A stretch of 64,000 nt of DNA from contig CM032125.1 of the NCBI GenBank assembly GCA_018894105.1, positions 36,379,032-36,443,031 of the forward strand, given 5' to 3'. The stretch comes from Jacaranda mimosifolia (Eukaryota > Streptophyta > Magnoliopsida > Lamiales > Bignoniaceae). Numbering within the stretch: the stretch's first letter is position 1; each line of letters opens with the position of its first letter. The position numbers were made by a program, and so were the translations under genes. Below the pieces are notes generated by a model. That model was not told where the DNA came from, did not search any database, and saw nothing but the letters and a program-made list of their open reading frames with translations. Shown here one piece after another: positions 60,582-64,000 of the stretch.

Positions 60582-60665
60582 AGATTTTCTTCAGCCAAAC
60601 AGAGCTTTAGTGATGATGGATACATACAATGCAGAGAGAGAGAGAGAGAGAAGAGAGGGGGGAAG
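60582..60665 (-). other. Putative 5' leader exon of a minus-strand gene, probably TPP
   Basis: On the minus strand a TATA box (TATAAATA, 60693-60700) is followed by CT-rich leader sequence including a (CT)n run, an ATG at 60625 and a strong donor AATCT|GTAAGTC at 60582. The first minus-strand acceptor attached to a coding exon is the one at 55306 before the TPP start codon. If joined, the ATG opens a 15-codon upstream ORF ending four bases before the TPP ATG. The link to TPP is inferred. Confidence 0.4.
60633..60652 (+). repeat. (GA)n microsatellite
   Basis: GAGAGAGAG run in the inferred leader; as CT repeats on the minus strand it is typical of plant 5' untranslated regions. Confidence 0.85.
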
Positions 60666-60892
60666 GGGAATTGGGGGGGGCTAATATTTGGGTATTTATA
60701 AGTGTGGAAAGGTTTTAGGCATTTAGGTGGTGGGAGATTGTCAAAATCATGTACAAGATTTTGGTAGTGTTATGTCTTTAATGCACTTTTGCTTATTTTT
60801 GGACTTGAGTGAATGGGTGATTTGGGGAAGCAAATTACCATAATGTCCTTCTTGGCAATAAAGTCAATGATGTTTTTAATTTTTTTGTATCG

Positions 60893-62040
60893 TAGTTATA
60901 AAGTAGTTTTAGAGTATATACGAATAATACAAATTTAAAAGACGTGTTATAGTTATTTTTTTTATGATGTGTATCTGGTAATAGACATGTGTATATGATT
61001 AGATATTTCATTTAATTGTCTATTGTGTAGAGTTCATATGATTTGATGGTAATAATGTCTCTGAATGAACTCATTCTGATAGAATTATTTTAAGATGTAT
61101 ACGCACATCTCCTTGTGTAGTTGTTATAAAGTCACTTTATGTGTAGTTGTTATAAAGTCACTTTATGAAATATATACGAAAGATATGAATCTAAAAGATG
61201 TAATATTATTATTGTTTATGATGTGTATCAAATAATAATGTAAACATGTGTATTCGATCGGATATTTTAGTTGTCTGCTGTGTAAAATTCATATCATTTG
61301 ATATTTAGTACTGAGAATGTTTGGTACCAACTGATCCTAATACAAATAATTTTGAGATTTATTTACACGTGTAAGTTAATGATCAATAATGTGTACGCTG
61401 ATTAATAGTGCTTTTGCAAGTGCATAATTAGTAATTAAGCACTTTAGACCATCATATTTTATAATGAAAATAAAGTATCTAGTGCTCCTTGCCAACGAAT
61501 TCAACTATTAATTTTGTCACATTTTACTTATTTTAGAATGTGAATATACATCAACTTTATGCTATTATGAAATATTTTAAACAATATGCACCTAGATACG
61601 TATTCTTTGTTATAAAGTGATTTTGAAGTATATACAAATAATACAAATTTAAGAAAAATACTACAATTACCTTTTTTGTGATATGTATCTAATAATATAC
61701 AAATATACATCTTATTCATCCATCGCACAAAGTTCATCTAGTGTGAATGTCTCAAGATGAATTGACTCTGATAGAAATTATTTTAAAATTTATCTACCGT
61801 ATACATTAATCCGTAACGTGTACGTTAATTAATAATATTACTTTTGCAAATGCATAGTAATTAAAGCACTTTAGACCACCATGTATGCTTGTGATAATGA
61901 AATTAAAGCAACTAGTGCTCCTTGCCAACAAATTCAACTATTAATTTTGTCACACTTTTCTCATTTTAGAATGTGAATACATATTAACACTATGCTATTG
62001 CAAAATTTATTAACAATATGCCCCTTGTCACGTATGGAAA
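60893..62040. repeat. Degenerate tandem array, about 430-460-bp unit
   Basis: Two long units, about 61147-61608 and 61609-62040, share GTTATAAAGTSAYTTT, GCACTTTAGACCAYCAT and CTCCTTGCCAACRAATTCAA in the same order. A partial unit starts at 60896 (GTTATAAAGTAGTTTTAGAG). A separate perfect duplication of TGTGTAGTTGTTATAAAGTC plus CACTTTATG occurs at 61113-61170. No coding frame. Confidence 0.7.
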
Positions 62041-62075
62041 GTGTATGCATTATATTATTGGAATTCGTATCATAG

Positions 62076-62277
62076 TTTTCTTATGATATACATATAAATA
62101 TAATATGAAATTAGTAAATAACATAAACGCACATATATTGCACATAATTTTCTTATGATATGCATATAAATAAACATGAAATTAGTAAAGTAACATAAAT
62201 GCACATAATTTTCTTATGTTATACATATATTTAAACATACATGAAATTAATAAAGTAACATAAGTGCACGTATAACG
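62076..62277. repeat. Three-unit short tandem repeat
   Basis: Units start at 62076, 62148 and 62209, each with TTTTCTTATGNTATNCATAT followed by ATGAAATTARTAAA and ACATAARNGCAC. Unit length is 61-72 bp. Non-coding. Confidence 0.75.
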
Positions 62278-63110
62278 CATATTTTTATTTTGTCCTAGTA
62301 TGCCAAATTAATCTCAAATCACTAGTTTTTTCTCTAATAATCGCATAAATTCACATTATTCTATATTGTTTAATCTAAAATATAACCAAGTAATGCTATG
62401 TTCAATGCGCGTGGTTTAAAAACTTATATATGATGATTATTGATGTACTTTAATGAGAAATAAATATTTATTATTGCAACACATTCTTTGCAGATTACTA
62501 ACAATATATATCCTTGAAAATTATATCAATACAATAAAGGAAAAGATAATGAATATCAATGCCCAAGATCTCTTATATAATTAAACTTAATCTAAATTAT
62601 TTCATATTTATTGTCACATGATTTTCCCAAAATAAAATGTGGATAGTTTTATTTAAGGTATTTAAAGCATAATTATTTAAAGAATATATAGGTGGGAAGA
62701 CAATCTACACGTGCATGAATAATCATTTAAGCTTTGGATTATGACACATGAATGCACATGTAGGGAACATAAATTAGGTCAAGTACTTCTTAATTTGAAA
62801 AGTCATCATAATCTTACTACCTAATCCGTGCATTTTTTTTTTTTTTTCTCTTTGATGAATGGAGATAAATAACTCTAGATATAAATAAATTATTTATAGA
62901 TGGATATAAATTAAAAAGATTTGTGGCCATAAATTAATATTCTCTAGATAAAAGTACAAGACGTGTATTTGATATTTATTGAAAAATAAATAATGATACA
63001 AGTGCAAAAAGAAATTGCTCCCACCTTTTCATTAAATTTTAAAATGACGGATCCTCAACGAAAATTATTTAAAAACTAGATTAGTTGTAGCTCTCTCTAT
63101 ACATATACAT

Positions 63111-63130
63111 GTGTGTGTGTGTGTGTGTGT
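63111..63130 (+). repeat. (GT)n microsatellite
   Basis: About ten GT units after ATACATAT. Simple repeat. Confidence 0.9.
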
Positions 63131-64000
63131 ATTAGCACTACATATGCATTGTAGGATCAATTTTTTTTATTATTTGAACGTGTAAAAGATAAAATTATCA
63201 TCGTACAATTTGTCAATTTAAAAAGTTCAAGAAAATTGTATTTGAAAGAACTCGACTTATTAGTTTCTTAATATAAAAAGTTATCAGTGTTAATATAAAA
63301 ATTAATTTGGAACGAGAATTTGGTGCGACAAATTTTTTGGATTAAAAAATATTTTAATGAATTTTTTAGATATAAAGATTTGTTTGAGTGAGTTTTTAGT
63401 AATTTCTCAAAATTTTAAGAAAGTGTATAATTGAGATATAGTAACAAGTTGGAATATTGAGAATAATATTATCTTTCCTTCTTATCCAAAAAAAAAAAAG
63501 ATCATCTTTCCTTATTTCAGAATTTTGGTGTAAGACTTGTTTGGAACTTTTAAATTTTTAAATTTAAAATTATAATAAAATCAACGCTACCATAGTTTAT
63601 CATAATATTAAATAATCAATAAGATTTATCGTTAAAATAATTGAAAAAGTAAAAAAGGTAAACAAATATATTCTGGGGAAAAATTCAATGGAATCAAATT
63701 AATTGCAAGAAAATGGAAATATAGTCAACACAGATTAAAATCCATACAGCCAAAATGTATTTTTGGAAAAACAGATAAAAGTTTTGGTTCATTTTCCCTT
63801 AGACTTTTGCAGGCTCAATTTCCAGTGCTGAAATAGCACAAGAGAGGAAATAGATCCTTTCAATTAGGGTGCAAGTTAAGGTGATCCCAAATCATTTGTA
63901 ATTAATTTGAAGGATTTGAACTTTTTGTTTTTTGTTTTTTTTTACACTAAATAAGAAATTTCATTAAAGATCAAAAGGAATCACATCAAAATGATAGATA

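Larger units (their letters stand above)
62041..64000. other. AT-rich terminal region
   Basis: No gene is visible. It holds a short tandem repeat (62076-62277), a (GT)n tract near 63110 and poly-A/T runs. The window ends in this non-coding sequence. Confidence 0.5.

Noticed and set aside
1..64000. CRISPR arrays, bacterial operons, rRNA or tRNA genes
   Set aside because: None seen. Direct repeats here are MITEs, LTRs, tandem duplications or microsatellites, and no tRNA cloverleaf or rRNA core was recognised by eye.

Overview
This is a nuclear chromosome segment from a flowering plant, almost certainly a eudicot. The genes have many short exons with GT-AG introns, the spacers are very AT-rich, and MITE-like repeats are dense. 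The predicted proteins resemble known Arabidopsis proteins closely. Nothing looks bacterial, organellar or viral. I cannot name the species.

Layout. Positions 1-3480 are gene-poor and carry a 158-bp tandem duplication. A SWEET sugar transporter (SWEET3 type, + strand) runs 3575-5438. After a mixed spacer comes a six-helix membrane protein of unknown function (+, 9482-11529). A repeat-rich spacer leads to a three-RRM polypyrimidine-tract-binding protein (PTB1/2 type, +, coding 16735-21902), whose eighth intron holds a 1.18-kb Tourist-like element. Next is the organellar ATP-dependent zinc protease FTSH11 (+, 23759-31434, 17 exons). It converges on a PYL8/9-type abscisic-acid receptor (-, 31981-34244). 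From 34.4 to 51.5 kb lie MITEs, a 10.47-kb Tat-type Ty3/gypsy retrotransposon (38844-49316, sense strand -, intact 5-bp target duplication, antisense ORF) and a Mutator-like fold-back element. A trehalose-6-phosphate phosphatase gene (-, coding 52011-55297) follows, possibly with a 5' leader exon near 60.6 kb. The last 8 kb are AT-rich with microsatellites and degenerate tandem repeats.

The order SWEET3 - PTB - FTSH11 - PYL8 matches, from recalled locus numbers, Arabidopsis At5g53190-53180-53170-53160, so 3.5-34 kb looks like a conserved syntenic block with one extra membrane-protein gene. The genes do not form one pathway. They cover sugar transport, RNA splicing, organelle protein quality control, ABA perception and trehalose signalling.

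I found no clearly new biological system. The best leads are a pyrimidine-rich segment with a premature-stop-producing acceptor inside the PTB gene, two GC-AG introns, upstream ORFs in the ABA receptor and TPP leaders, the antisense ORF with its own TATA box in the retrotransposon, and several MITE families with recognisable ends and target duplications.
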